A model generated the notes under the pieces. That model was not told where the DNA came from and ran no database searches. It worked only from the letters and a program-made list of their open reading frames with translations. A program made the translations under genes and the position numbers. From Streptomyces bicolor (GTDB taxonomy: Bacteria > Actinomycetota > Actinomycetes > Streptomycetales > Streptomycetaceae), in the NCBI RefSeq assembly GCF_000719285.1, contig NZ_JOFS01000006.1, positions 298,575-362,574 on the forward strand: DNA of 64,000 nt, read 5' to 3'. This document shows positions 41,553 through 49,740 of the stretch, piece by piece. The first letter of the stretch is position 1, and each line of letters begins with the position of its first letter.

Positions 41553-41626
41553 GCCGCCTTAGCTCAGATGGCCAGAGCAACGCACTCGTAATGCGTAGGT
41601 CTCGGGTTCGAATCCCGAAGGCGGCT
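41553..41626 (+). tRNA. tRNA-Thr (anticodon CGT)
   Basis: 74 bases. Acceptor stem GCCGCCT/AGGCGGC, D arm GCTC-AGATGGCCA-GAGC, anticodon stem ACGCA/TGCGT with loop CTCGTAA (anticodon CGT, reading ACG), T arm TCGGG-TTCGAAT-CCCGA, discriminator T. CCA is not encoded. A strong terminator follows 6 bases later. A truncated integrase lies directly downstream, so the 3' end is a likely attachment site. Confidence 0.97.
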
Positions 41627-41631
41627 CCGGC

Positions 41632-41666
41632 AAAGGCCAGGTCACATAGCCCGTGACCTGGCCTTT
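41632..41666 (+). terminator. terminator of tRNA-Thr
   Basis: 14-base-pair stem (41632-41645 with 41653-41666) with a seven-base loop and a TTTT run at the 3' side. Confidence 0.88.
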
Positions 41667-41754
41667 TGTGTTGCTCGGGGCGTGACGCGTCACACGGCCG
41701 GGGTGCCGCGAGCTGGCTTGCGTGAGCGATGCGTGAGCGGAGCGGTCCGGCGCC

Positions 41755-42441
41755 CTACTTCTTGGGCTTCTTCCGCTTGCCCTTCTCCTTGGCCCTGGCC
41801 TCGAGCATGAGCGTGGCCGCCCGGTGCCGGAGGTCGTGCAGCCGGATCGGCGGGAGGCCGGAGGCGGCGACGAGGCGCTTGAAGAGGTTGGTCACCTTGC
41901 CGGGATGGAGCCAGGAGCCGTCTTCCTGAGTGAAGACCATGCCGGTGTCCACCCAGGCTGATCCCCACTCCTCGCGGTCGGCGTCCTGCTGTTCGTGGTG
42001 GCGCTTCAGGACGTTGACGGTGTCGTCGTCGAGCGCGACCACTCGGAAGCCGCTGTCCGTCTTGGGCTCGGAGGTCTCGACTTCCCACCCGTCCTGGACG
42101 AGCTGGGCGGAGACGGTCAGGGAGTGGTCATCGAGGTTGGTCTCCGACCAGGGCTGCCCGCATGCCTCGCCCCGCCGCAGTCCGCGGAAGGCGATCAGGT
42201 GCCACATCGCGTACAGCCGGTGCCCCGCGACCAAGTCGAGGAACGCGCCGGTCTGTTCGGGCGTCCAGACCATCACGGGCGAGGGCTTCTCGCCCGTCTG
42301 CTCCCACTTGGCGACCCGCGCGTCCGTCCACACCAGAGCCTTCGGCTTGCGCACGGGGTCGAGTTCGACGTGCTCCGCCGGGTTGAAGGTGAGTGAGGGA
42401 CTGATGAGCGTCATCGCGCAACCCGCCCGAACCCGCCACAA
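41755..42441 (-). pseudogene. truncated tyrosine recombinase (integrase) remnant
   Basis: 228 codons, leftward, ending 128 bases from the tRNA-Thr 3' end in the orientation typical for integrative elements. Homology runs from about NPAEHVELDPVRKPKALVWT through FLDLVAGHRLYAMWHLIAFR, the first catalytic arginine in GLRRGEACGQPW, to PPIRLHDLRHRAATLMLEA (His-x-x-Arg box). It then diverges into a lysine-rich tail and stops. The second His/Trp box and the tyrosine nucleophile are missing, and the N-terminal arm-binding and core-binding domains are absent. It cannot be an active recombinase. It marks a past insertion at the tRNA. Confidence 0.85.
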
Positions 42442-42512
42442 GCCCGCTCCGCAGCCGTCCGGCCGTTCGCCGCTTCCTCGAAGGCCCCCCGCTCGACCCC
42501 GCCGACCTGTCC

Positions 42513-42695
42513 TTGGTCTTACTGGTCACCGAGGAAGAGGCGGACCGCCCCATGCCGACCCTCACGGTCGCGCAGCTGGGCACCCAGCGAAAAGACCTCA
42601 TGGTGCCTATCATCTGCTGGGATGCACAAGGGGCGTCTACGCAGTCACGACGCTCAGCTACTTCGAATTCTGGGATTGACCCTGGCCACGCATGA
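42513..42695 (+). other. gene fragment or chance frame between integrase and adk
   Basis: A frame open from about 42430 to 42695 reads LEGPPLDPADLSLVLLVTEE and TLTVAQLGTQRKDLMVPIIC. The first part looks like natural protein sequence, but no start with a ribosome binding site is seen and the end (SRRSATSNSGIDPGHA) is unconvincing. Probably the C-terminal remnant of a lost gene. No family recognised. Confidence 0.3.
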
Positions 42696-42713
42696 CGAAG
42701 GGGCACCTCATCG

Positions 42714-43394
42714 ATGCGCATCCTCCTGATCGGGCCGCCCGGAGCCGGCAAGGGCACGCAGGCAGTGCGCCTTGCCGCGCATCTCTCGATCCAGCACATC
42801 TCCACCGGTGAGCTGTTCCGCGAGCACATCGCCCAGGGCACCGAGCTCGGGCAGAACGCCCACACGTACATACGCAGCGGACTTCTGGTACCGGACGAGG
42901 TCACGATCGGGGTGATCAGAGAGCGCCTTGCCCGCCCGGACACCGAGCGCGGATTCCTGCTGGACGGCTTCCCCCGCAATCTCGACCAGGCACAGGCGTT
43001 GGACGGCATCCTGGCCGACGCTGAGTCGAGGCTGGATGCCGTGCTCGACCTGGAGATTCCCGAGGCCGAGGTGGTCAGGCGGATCGCTGGACGACGGCTG
43101 TGCCGTCAGGACCGCGAACACATCTTCCACGTCGACTACACCCCGCCTGAAGTGACAGGAGTCTGCGACGTCTGCGGCGGTGAGCTGTACCAGCGCGATG
43201 ACGACCGTGAGGCAACCGTTCGTAGGCGACTGGAGGTCTATCGCAGCGAGACGGCGCCGGTCGTCGACCACTACCAGGCCATGGGTCTGGTGAGCACGAT
43301 CTCGGCCCTCGGCCAGGTCCAGGAGGTCATGGACCGCGCGCTGGTCGCGATCGGCCAGGGCCAGGTCGATGCCTCCGGCGCGTCGAGCTGTTGA
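42714..43394 (+). CDS. adk: accessory adenylate kinase
   Basis: 226 residues. Interconverts ATP plus AMP with two ADP. P-loop MRILLIGPPGAGKGTQAVRL, AMP site HISTGELFREHI, GFLLDGFPRN, and a zinc-type lid: GRRLCRQDREHIFHVDYTPP then GVCDVCGGELYQRDDD, with three cysteines (Cys, Cys-x-x-Cys) and Asp completing a metal site. The housekeeping streptomycete adk normally lies between secY and map in the ribosomal protein operon, so this is a second copy in an accessory patch next to an integrase remnant. All catalytic motifs are present. GGGG lies 12 bases before the ATG, a loose spacing. Symbol given by family; it is a paralogue. Confidence 0.88.
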   Translation: MRILLIGPPGAGKGTQAVRLAAHLSIQHISTGELFREHIAQGTELGQNAHTYIRSGLLVPDEVTIGVIRERLARPDTERGFLLDGFPRNLDQAQALDGILADAESRLDAVLDLEIPEAEVVRRIAGRRLCRQDREHIFHVDYTPPEVTGVCDVCGGELYQRDDDREATVRRRLEVYRSETAPVVDHYQAMGLVSTISALGQVQEVMDRALVAIGQGQVDASGASSC

Positions 43395-43590
43395 CCCCTC
43401 CGCCGGGAAGGTGCGGCTGCCGTCCCTGACGGCCGACGACGACTGCAAGCTCCGCCCGCCCCAGCCGCCGTGTCGGCCCCGTGCATCGCCGCGATCTGGA
43501 CCAGGCCACTGGGCGCGGAGACTCGAACTGATCCTTCCCTCACACCCTGGCCCCCGGACGCGCCGAAGGCTAGTCGGGTCGGATGGAGCC

Positions 43591-43686
43591 GTGAAACTGG
43601 ATCCCCCGACAGATATGCCGGATCTCTCGGTGCTGGCGAAACTCACCCCTGCGAAGGGTTCGGTCATCGGTCACTGCCACTGCTGA
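43591..43686 (+). CDS. 31-residue peptide with Cys-His-Cys tail, possible modified-peptide precursor
   Basis: GTG 43591, with GGATGGAG six bases upstream. The product begins VKLDPPTDMPDLSVLAKLTP and ends GSVIGHCHC. It has an acidic/Pro leader-like half and a short core with two Cys and one His at the extreme C-terminus. It ends ten bases before a DUF6193-like gene and follows the accessory adk by 196 bases. Layout (small peptide, then a gene of a family annotated with natural product biosynthesis) resembles a ribosomally made peptide locus, or a metal-binding peptide. No known precursor family recognised. GC3 is about 70 percent, lower than core genes, as for its neighbours. It could still be chance. 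Confidence 0.45.
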   Translation: MKLDPPTDMPDLSVLAKLTPAKGSVIGHCHC

Positions 43687-43695
43687 GGAATCGCA

Positions 43696-44196
43696 ATGGA
43701 CGCCCATCGAAAAGACCTGTACCCCGACGTTATCGCCGCGGGCGGCCTTGTATCGGCGATGAAAGAGGCCGCGAAACTGCGGGGATGCGACATCGGGCTG
43801 CCGCCCTGGGCCACCGACGCCATCGGCATCGAGACGCCAAGGGGGCTTGTGTCGGTCCATCCCGCGACCGAGGAGCGTCTGTTCCGGGTGCGAGTCCTCA
43901 TTCCGGGTTTCACCTGGGATATTCCCGGGTTCTCCTGGGAAGTCGGCTCGACTGACGATCTCGGCTTGCTCGTGGAGGCGGTTGCCGCATGGCGAGAAGG
44001 GACGCCGCTCGACTAGTTGGCGGCGAGATTCGAGTTCCTGGAGCTCGATGAATTCGCCAGGGCACTCGAAAGGGGAGAGGGCTGGACGGAGATCGTTACG
44101 AGGTCATTCGCCCCGGGGTGCCCCGGGGCCGCCTGGGTCGAGGTGCCGACCGGTGACCTGATCGCCTACCTGCGAGCCGCTCTGAACCAACAGTGA
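43696..44196 (+). pseudogene. DUF6193-like protein gene split by an in-frame TAG
   Basis: ATG 43696 gives 106 codons (DAHRKDLYPDVIAAGGLVSA ... FSWEVGSTDDLGLLVEAVAA WREGTPLD) to TAG at 44014-44016. The same frame continues at once with LAARFEFLELDEFARALERG and on to a clear C-terminus GDLIAYLRAALNQQ, stop 44194-44196. WREGTPLDxLAARF is what I recall as the junction in DUF6193-type proteins, with Glu (GAG) at x, so a single G-to-T change explains the stop. A second break is possible after ALERGE, where the normal middle of the domain seems deleted. Function of the family is unknown. A truncated 106-residue protein may still be made. Confidence 0.7.
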
Positions 44197-44217
44197 TCTC
44201 GACAGATCGATGAAGTC

Positions 44218-44250
44218 GAAACCTCGCCAGGCAATCCCTGGCGGGGTTTC
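44218..44250 (+). terminator. terminator after the accessory patch
   Basis: 14-base stem with one G-U pair (44218-44231 with 44237-44250), five-base loop, 21 bases after the DUF6193-like end. Confidence 0.75.
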
Positions 44251-44295
44251 GCCATGTCCGCCCCCGCCCGCCAACAGCTGTAAAGCTCAAGGGCG

Positions 44296-44351
44296 TTGAC
44301 CTGTCCCATGCGCACCAGCAGAATGAGCGCGCATCCGTGAGAGCGCTCTCA
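44296..44351 (+). promoter_or_regulatory. promoter with LacI-type operator
   Basis: TTGACC (44296-44301), 17-base spacer, CAGAAT (44319-44324). About seven bases after the expected transcription start lies TGAGAGCGCTCTCA (44338-44351), a perfect 14-base palindrome of the LacI/GalR class (central GAGCGCTC). A half-site GTTCTCAG follows. Binding would block the promoter, giving sugar-induced control of the Tat-exported protein downstream. Confidence 0.75.
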
Positions 44352-44383
44352 GAGCCGTTCTCAGAGCCGGCCGAGGGAGACCC

Positions 44384-45775
44384 ATGAACGGCATGACCGA
44401 CAGGCAGGGCCCGGCCCTCAGCCGCCGCCAACTCATCGGCACCGGCCTGGGCCTCGGTGCGGCGGTCCTCACGGGGGCCGGTGCCGGCGTCGCTCACGCC
44501 GATGCCGGTGCCGGTGCCTCACCCCGCCACCGCGCCCAGGCCTTCCTCGCCGCGGCCATGGACGCCTATCCCGACCATGGCACCATCCGCCTCACCCAGA
44601 GTTACACCGACCAGGCCGGCCTCTTCAGTACCGCCTTCACCTACGACAACGCCCTCGCGATCCTCGCCCACCTCGCGGCCCGCACCGCGGACGGGCGGGA
44701 GCGGGCCGTCGGGCTCGGGGACGCGCTGCTGTACGCCCAGGCGCACGACCCGGCCCATGACGACGGCCGGCTCCGGCAGGCCTACAACGTCGGGCCGTAC
44801 ACCTTCTACGACGGCTCGCGGCAGCCGGACGGGTTCGTGCGGGCGGACGGGACCGTCAATGTCGGGACGCAGTTCGGGTTCACGGGTACGGCCGTGGGGG
44901 ACATGGCCTGGGCCGGGATCGCGCTCAGCGCGCTGGCCCGGCGGACGGGGGAGCGGCGGTTCCTCTACGGTGCCGTGCGGATCGGGGAGTGGATCGAGCG
45001 GAACGGGCGTACCGACGAACCCCTCGGGGGGTACAAGTTCGGCGTCAACGGGGCGAACGAGAAGCTGCCCTTCACCTCCACCGAGCACAACACCGACCTT
45101 GTCTGTCTGTTCGGGCGGCTCGCGCGGCTCACGGGGGACGGGGTGTGGAACGAACGGCGTGCTCGGGCGCGGGACTTCGTCGAGAGGATGTGGGAAGCGG
45201 ACGGGGGGTTCTTCTACACCGGGACGAATGACGGGGCCACCGTCAACACCTCGCCCGTCCCCGAGGACACCCAGACCTGGACCCACCTCGCCCTCGACTC
45301 CCGCGCCCACGCCCGCTCGCTGGACTGGGCCGCGCGCGAGCTGGCCGTCGTCGACCACGCCGAGCGGCGCAACAGCACGGTCCCGGCTGGGCAGCCGTAC
45401 GAAGGTGTCACCTTCAGTTCTGCCGGTCTCCTCGCCAACGAGGACGCTCCGATCGCCGATGGCCAGCCCAAACCGAACCGCAACGGCGTGTGGTTCGAGG
45501 GGACCGCTCATCTTGCGCTCGCCCTGCGGGAGCGGCGGGGGAGGGGTGACGAGGCGCGGGCCCGGCGGCTGGTCGGGTCCGTCGAGCGGGCACAGGACCT
45601 GCTCGGGGGTGGTCAGACCGTCGGTGGGCGGGCGCTGCCCGAGCGGTCCGGGGTCGTGGCGGCGAGCAGTCCGCTCGACACCGGGTTCGGGTTCGGCTAC
45701 TACCCCTACCGGCACACGGGCGCGACCGCCTGGTATCTGATGGCGGCCGCGCGGGCCAACCCGTTGCGGGTCTGA
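44384..45775 (+). CDS. Tat-exported (alpha/alpha)6-barrel protein, putative glycosidase
   Basis: 463 residues; GGGAG lies four bases before the ATG. Twin-arginine signal LSRRQLIGTGLGLGAAVLTG with cleavage near AHADA, so secreted folded. The mature protein has repeated helical segments with aromatic/acidic motifs (SYTDQAGLFSTAFTYDNALA, VGPYTFYDGSRQPDG, FTSTEHNTDLVCLFGRLARL, GVWFEGTAHLALALRERRG), the pattern of six-hairpin glycosidase and AGE-type folds. No exact enzyme family recognised and catalytic acids cannot be assigned. The upstream LacI-type operator supports a role in carbohydrate use. Monocistronic. Confidence 0.82.
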   Translation: MNGMTDRQGPALSRRQLIGTGLGLGAAVLTGAGAGVAHADAGAGASPRHRAQAFLAAAMDAYPDHGTIRLTQSYTDQAGLFSTAFTYDNALAILAHLAARTADGRERAVGLGDALLYAQAHDPAHDDGRLRQAYNVGPYTFYDGSRQPDGFVRADGTVNVGTQFGFTGTAVGDMAWAGIALSALARRTGERRFLYGAVRIGEWIERNGRTDEPLGGYKFGVNGANEKLPFTSTEHNTDLVCLFGRLARLTGDGVWNERRARARDFVERMWEADGGFFYTGTNDGATVNTSPVPEDTQTWTHLALDSRAHARSLDWAARELAVVDHAERRNSTVPAGQPYEGVTFSSAGLLANEDAPIADGQPKPNRNGVWFEGTAHLALALRERRGRGDEARARRLVGSVERAQDLLGGGQTVGGRALPERSGVVAASSPLDTGFGFGYYPYRHTGATAWYLMAAARANPLRV

Positions 45776-45896
45776 ACCGGAGGGGGACAACCGGCCTCTC
45801 GGCCGCCCGGATCGCCGGATTCGCCGTTGCCGCGGCGCGTGGACGGCGACCGCGCCTTCCAGGCGGGCGGTTCAGCCGACCAGGAATGCGGGCGGT

Positions 45897-48275
45897 TCAG
45901 CCGACCGGCAGGGGCTGTTCGGCCCAGATCGTCTTGCCGGTGGGGGTCTGGCGGGTGCCCCAGCCCTGGGTGAGCTGGGCGACCATGTGCAGCCCGCGGC
46001 CGCCCTCGTCATAGGTGCGGGCGCGGCGCAGATGGGGGGCCGTGCTGCTGGCGTCGGAGACCTCGCAGATCAGGGTGCGGTCCCGGATCAGGCGCAGTCC
46101 GATGGGTACGTCGCCGTATCGGATGGCGTTGGTGACCAGCTCGCTCACCACCAGCTCGGTGACGAACGCGGCCTCCTGAAGGCCCCAGGCCGCCAGTTGC
46201 CGCGAGGTCTGCGCGCGGGCGTCGGCCACGACCGCCGGGTCGGACGGCAGGGCCCAGGCGGCGACCTGGTCGGCGTGCAGGGCGCGGGTGCGGGCGAGGA
46301 GGAGGGCCACGTCGTCGGCGGGGCTCTCGGGGAGCAGGTCGTCGAGGATGGCGTCGCAGGTGGTCTCCAGCGACGCCGCCGGGGAGGCCAGGGCCTCGCA
46401 GAGCCGGTCCAGGCCGAGGCCGACGTCGCGCTCGCGGGAGATCAGGCCGTCCGTGCAGAAGGCGAGCAGACTGCCCTCGGGCAGCTCCAGCTCGGTCGCC
46501 TCGAAGGGCAGCCCGCCGACGCCGAGCACGGGACCGGGCGTGAGGCGGACGACGCCGACCGTGCCGTCGGGGAGCAGCAGGGCGGGCGGGACGTGACCGG
46601 CGCTCGCGAGGGTGCAGATCCGGGAGACCGGGTCGTAGACGGCGTACAGGCACGTCGCGCCGACCCCGCCGGTGTACGGCAGTTCCCGGACGACGCTGTC
46701 GTCGTCCGAGGTGAGGTGGGTGACCAGGTCGTCGAGGTGGGTGAGCAGCTCGTCCGGGGGCAGATCCACGTCGGCGAGGGTGCGTACGGCGGTGCGCAGC
46801 CGGCCCATGGTGGCGGAGGCGTGGATGCCGTGGCCGACGACGTCGCCGACGACCAGGGCGACCCGGGTTCCCGACAGCGGGACGACGTCGAACCAGTCGC
46901 CGCCCACGCCGGCGCCCGTGCCGGCGGGCAGGTAGCGGTACGCCACCTCGACGGCCGCCTGTTTCGGCAGGTCGCGGGGGAGCAGGCTGCGTTGGAGGGT
47001 GAGGGCGTTGGTGCGCTCGCGGGTGTAGCGGCGGGCGTTGTCCACGCCGACGGCGGCCCGGCCCGCGAGTTCCTCGGCGAGGACCAGGTCGTCCTGCTGG
47101 AAGGGCGGGGAGCGCTTGCCGCGGACGAAGACCGCGACGCCGAGGGTGGTGCCGCGGGCCCGCAGCGGGGTGGCCACGACCGAGTGGAAGCCGTGCTCCC
47201 GGACGACGGCGGCCCGTGCCTCGTGCTCGGCCACCCAGCGCTGGAAGTCGGGGTCCTCCTTGCCGCTGAGGACCGGTCGTCCACCGGTCAGGGACCGGGC
47301 GGGCGGCGAGAACGGCGGATAGGTGTCGATCCCATCGAGGTCGACGGCGGCCTCGGGCACGGTGGCCCTGCCCCCGGTGACCGACTGGTGGGCGACCCGG
47401 CGCAGCACCACGGCGGCGTCGACCGGCCCCGGCACCGGCTCCTCCCCGCGCATCACGGAGTCGAGCAGATCGACGCTGGCGAAGTCGGCGAGCCTCGGGA
47501 CGGCCAGATCGGCCAGCTCCTGGGCGGTGCGGGTCACGTTCAGGGTGGTTCCGATCCGGGTGCCCGCCTCGTTCAGCAGGGCCAGCCGCTGCCGGGCGGC
47601 GTACTGCTCGCTGCTGTCGAAGGCGGCGGTGCCGACCCCGGCCACCTCGCCGGAGGCGGGGTCCCGCACGGGCCACAGCTCGATGATCCAGGAGCGCTGC
47701 CGGACGGCGGCGTCGGGCGGGGCCGGGGCGAACCCCTCGTAGCGCATCGGCACGGCCTCCTCGGCGGCTCGCCGCACGCAGCTGAGGAACCCCTCGTCGG
47801 CACGGGCCTCTCCGAGCGGGTCTGCCTCGGCCCTCGCGTTCAGCCGCCACGAGCCCGACGCGGCGCTGTAGGTGGACAGGGCGATCGAGGACTGGGCGAA
47901 GGCCCACTCCACCATCCGCCGGTCGCGCTCCGAGCCGGGCGTTCCCGTGGTGGCGGTGACGACGAAAGCCTGGGTCGCGCCGTCGCCGTCCAGGGACGGG
48001 TGGGCGTGCAGGGTCAGTTCGACGCGGCGCCCGTCGCGGTGCCTGAGCACGGCCGTGCCGCTCCATTCCTGGGAGCCGACCGGGGAGAAGCCGGTAGCCT
48101 CGCGGCCAATGAGAAGGTCGGCGGCGCTTCGTCCCACCACCTCGGAGGCGCGGTACCCCAGCATGTGCCGGGCACCCTCGCTCCACCCCGTGACAACGCC
48201 CTCCAGGCTGATGGTGGCTGTCGCGGCATCTGCCGACCACCCGCTGCGACCGAGCCCCTGATCAAAAACGGCCAT
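45897..48275 (-). CDS. PAS-GAF-PP2C (SpoIIE/RsbU)-HATPase regulatory protein
   Basis: 792 residues. Order: PAS (about 15-115, VTGWSEGARHMLGYRASEVV), a second PAS-like region (120-235), GAF (240-420, LALLNEAGTRIGTTLNVTRT; HGFHSVVATPLRARG), SpoIIE-type PP2C phosphatase (430-660, GAGVGGDWFDVVPLSGTRVA and VVGDVVGHGIHASATMGRLR with the metal-binding aspartates), then a GHKL ATPase (690-792, VVSELVTNAIRYGD, DEGGRGLHMV). Such proteins combine a phosphatase for anti-anti-sigma factors with an anti-sigma-like kinase domain and respond to small-molecule or redox signals. Soluble. Its substrate is unknown; a BldG-like STAS protein is the expected type. A GTG one codon upstream is possible. Confidence 0.93.
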   Translation of the reverse strand: MAVFDQGLGRSGWSADAATATISLEGVVTGWSEGARHMLGYRASEVVGRSAADLLIGREATGFSPVGSQEWSGTAVLRHRDGRRVELTLHAHPSLDGDGATQAFVVTATTGTPGSERDRRMVEWAFAQSSIALSTYSAASGSWRLNARAEADPLGEARADEGFLSCVRRAAEEAVPMRYEGFAPAPPDAAVRQRSWIIELWPVRDPASGEVAGVGTAAFDSSEQYAARQRLALLNEAGTRIGTTLNVTRTAQELADLAVPRLADFASVDLLDSVMRGEEPVPGPVDAAVVLRRVAHQSVTGGRATVPEAAVDLDGIDTYPPFSPPARSLTGGRPVLSGKEDPDFQRWVAEHEARAAVVREHGFHSVVATPLRARGTTLGVAVFVRGKRSPPFQQDDLVLAEELAGRAAVGVDNARRYTRERTNALTLQRSLLPRDLPKQAAVEVAYRYLPAGTGAGVGGDWFDVVPLSGTRVALVVGDVVGHGIHASATMGRLRTAVRTLADVDLPPDELLTHLDDLVTHLTSDDDSVVRELPYTGGVGATCLYAVYDPVSRICTLASAGHVPPALLLPDGTVGVVRLTPGPVLGVGGLPFEATELELPEGSLLAFCTDGLISRERDVGLGLDRLCEALASPAASLETTCDAILDDLLPESPADDVALLLARTRALHADQVAAWALPSDPAVVADARAQTSRQLAAWGLQEAAFVTELVVSELVTNAIRYGDVPIGLRLIRDRTLICEVSDASSTAPHLRRARTYDEGGRGLHMVAQLTQGWGTRQTPTGKTIWAEQPLPVG

Positions 48276-48529
48276 CACTGCTCAATTCGCGCTGGTGATG
48301 TTACTCACGGTTCCAGCGTGCGCGTCGCGGGAGAATCGGACAAGTCGGATTCCCGTGCATGGAAATGGCCACGCGTCGGGCCGCATTTTCCAGCGCGCCC
48401 GCATCCCCGGAGCCCGTCGGGATCCTTCAGTCCGTCGACCACCCTGCGATCGGCGAACTTAAGACGTCTTTACCGTGAACCACTAGCATCGCGCCGGTAA
48501 TCGCAGTCGGCACGAGGTGGGGGCGGGTC

Positions 48530-49423
48530 ATGACGGAGCCAAGGATCGCCGTCGCCGTGGTGACCATGGGCACCCGCCCCGACGAACTCGACGCGCTGCT
48601 CCAGTCCGTGGCCAAGCAGGACCTCGCCCCTCACCGCATCGTCATCGTCGGCAACGGCTGCCCCCTGCCCGACTTCGCCGCGCGCCTGGACCTGCCCGGC
48701 GAGGTCACGCCGATCGAGCTCGACGAGAACCTCGGCTGCCCCGGCGGACGCAACGCGGCCCTCGCACGGCTGCGGGAGTTCGGGGACGTCGACATCGTGG
48801 TCGACCTGGACGACGACGGACTCCTCGTCGACGCCGACGTACTGCGCCGCATACGCGACCTGTACGCCGCCGACGACCGGCTCGGCATCATCGGCTTCCG
48901 CATCGCCGACGAGCACGGCGAGACACAGCAGCGGCACGTGCCCAGGATCGGCAAGTCGGACCCGCTGCGGGGCGGCTACGTCACCGGCTTCCTCGGCGGC
49001 GGGCACGCCCTGCGCATGGCGATGCTGGCCGAGACCGGGGACTGGCCCGCCGAGTTCTTCTTCGCCCACGAGGAGACGGATCTGGCCTGGCGCGCCGTCG
49101 ACGCGGGCTGGCGCATCCTCTACGCCCCCGAACTCCTCCTCCAGCACCCGAAGACCTCACCCGCCCGGCACGCCATCTACTACCGCGTCAACGCCCGCAA
49201 CCGCGTCTGGCTGACCCGCCGCCGACTCCCCCTCGCCCTCATCCCGGTCCACCTGGGCATCTGGATCCTGCTCACCCTCGCCCGCAACCGGTCCCTGGGC
49301 GGCCTCCGCGCCTGGTTCGGCGGCTTCCTGGAAGGCGTACGCGAACCGGCGGGCGAACGACGGCCCATGCGGTGGCGTACGGTGTGGCGGCTGAGCCGAC
49401 TGGGACGACCGCCGGTCATCTGA
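48530..49423 (+). CDS. family 2 glycosyltransferase
   Basis: 297 residues. GT-A fold: IAVAVVTMGTRPDELDALLQ, nucleotide-sugar region NLGCPGGRNAALARL, the metal-binding DxD motif in IVVDLDDDGLLVD, acceptor region GFLGGGHALRMAML and ED-like FFFAHEETDLAWRAVDAGWR. A hydrophobic stretch near residue 240 (LALIPVHLGIWILLTLAR) may anchor it to the membrane. Donor and acceptor unknown. GGTGGGGGCGGG precedes the ATG. It stands alone, divergent from the phosphatase and convergent with the DNA polymerase. Confidence 0.9.
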   Translation: MTEPRIAVAVVTMGTRPDELDALLQSVAKQDLAPHRIVIVGNGCPLPDFAARLDLPGEVTPIELDENLGCPGGRNAALARLREFGDVDIVVDLDDDGLLVDADVLRRIRDLYAADDRLGIIGFRIADEHGETQQRHVPRIGKSDPLRGGYVTGFLGGGHALRMAMLAETGDWPAEFFFAHEETDLAWRAVDAGWRILYAPELLLQHPKTSPARHAIYYRVNARNRVWLTRRRLPLALIPVHLGIWILLTLARNRSLGGLRAWFGGFLEGVREPAGERRPMRWRTVWRLSRLGRPPVI

Positions 49424-49479
49424 CCTGGAGAGCGGGGAGCCGGGAAGCCGGAGAGTCAGGGATCCGGAGGGTCAAGAGG

Positions 49480-49740
49480 ACCGAGGATCCGGAGGGCCAA
49501 GGAGCCCGAGCGGGACGCGGGCCCCGATCGATCACCTCTGTCGACCGGGACCCGTACGCGCCCCCGGATCCGGCCGCGGCGGCGGCGCTCCCCCGAGCTG
49601 CGCGTCGTACGCACGCGCCGTCGGGCCGGATCCGATGTAGTGATCAGATTAAGCCATGTTGACGGAACGCCAACATCTGGCCAACGCTGTTCGGCTCGAG
49701 GGGCGTTCGGTCGAACAGAAGCCGGTGGAGCGCGCGGTGA
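49480..49740. other. gene-free stretch with repeats and inverted repeats
   Basis: Between the convergent glycosyltransferase and polymerase genes: a GAGGATCCGGAGGG direct repeat near 49455-49500, an inverted repeat ATGTTG/CAACAT (49656-49661 and 49671-49676), and CTGTTCG/CGAACAG (49687-49693 and 49712-49718) that could terminate the polymerase gene. No gene seen. Confidence 0.4.

Noticed and set aside
43505..43530. tRNA 3'-end-like sequence (GAGACTCGAACTGATC) as an attachment site
   Set aside because: T-stem pairing fails and it does not match the tRNA-Thr 3' end, so it is not a usable att site.
49705..49716. GTTCGGTCGAAC as a LexA box near the DNA polymerase gene
   Set aside because: The half-sites are in the reverse order to the actinobacterial LexA box, and the sequence lies downstream of the gene.
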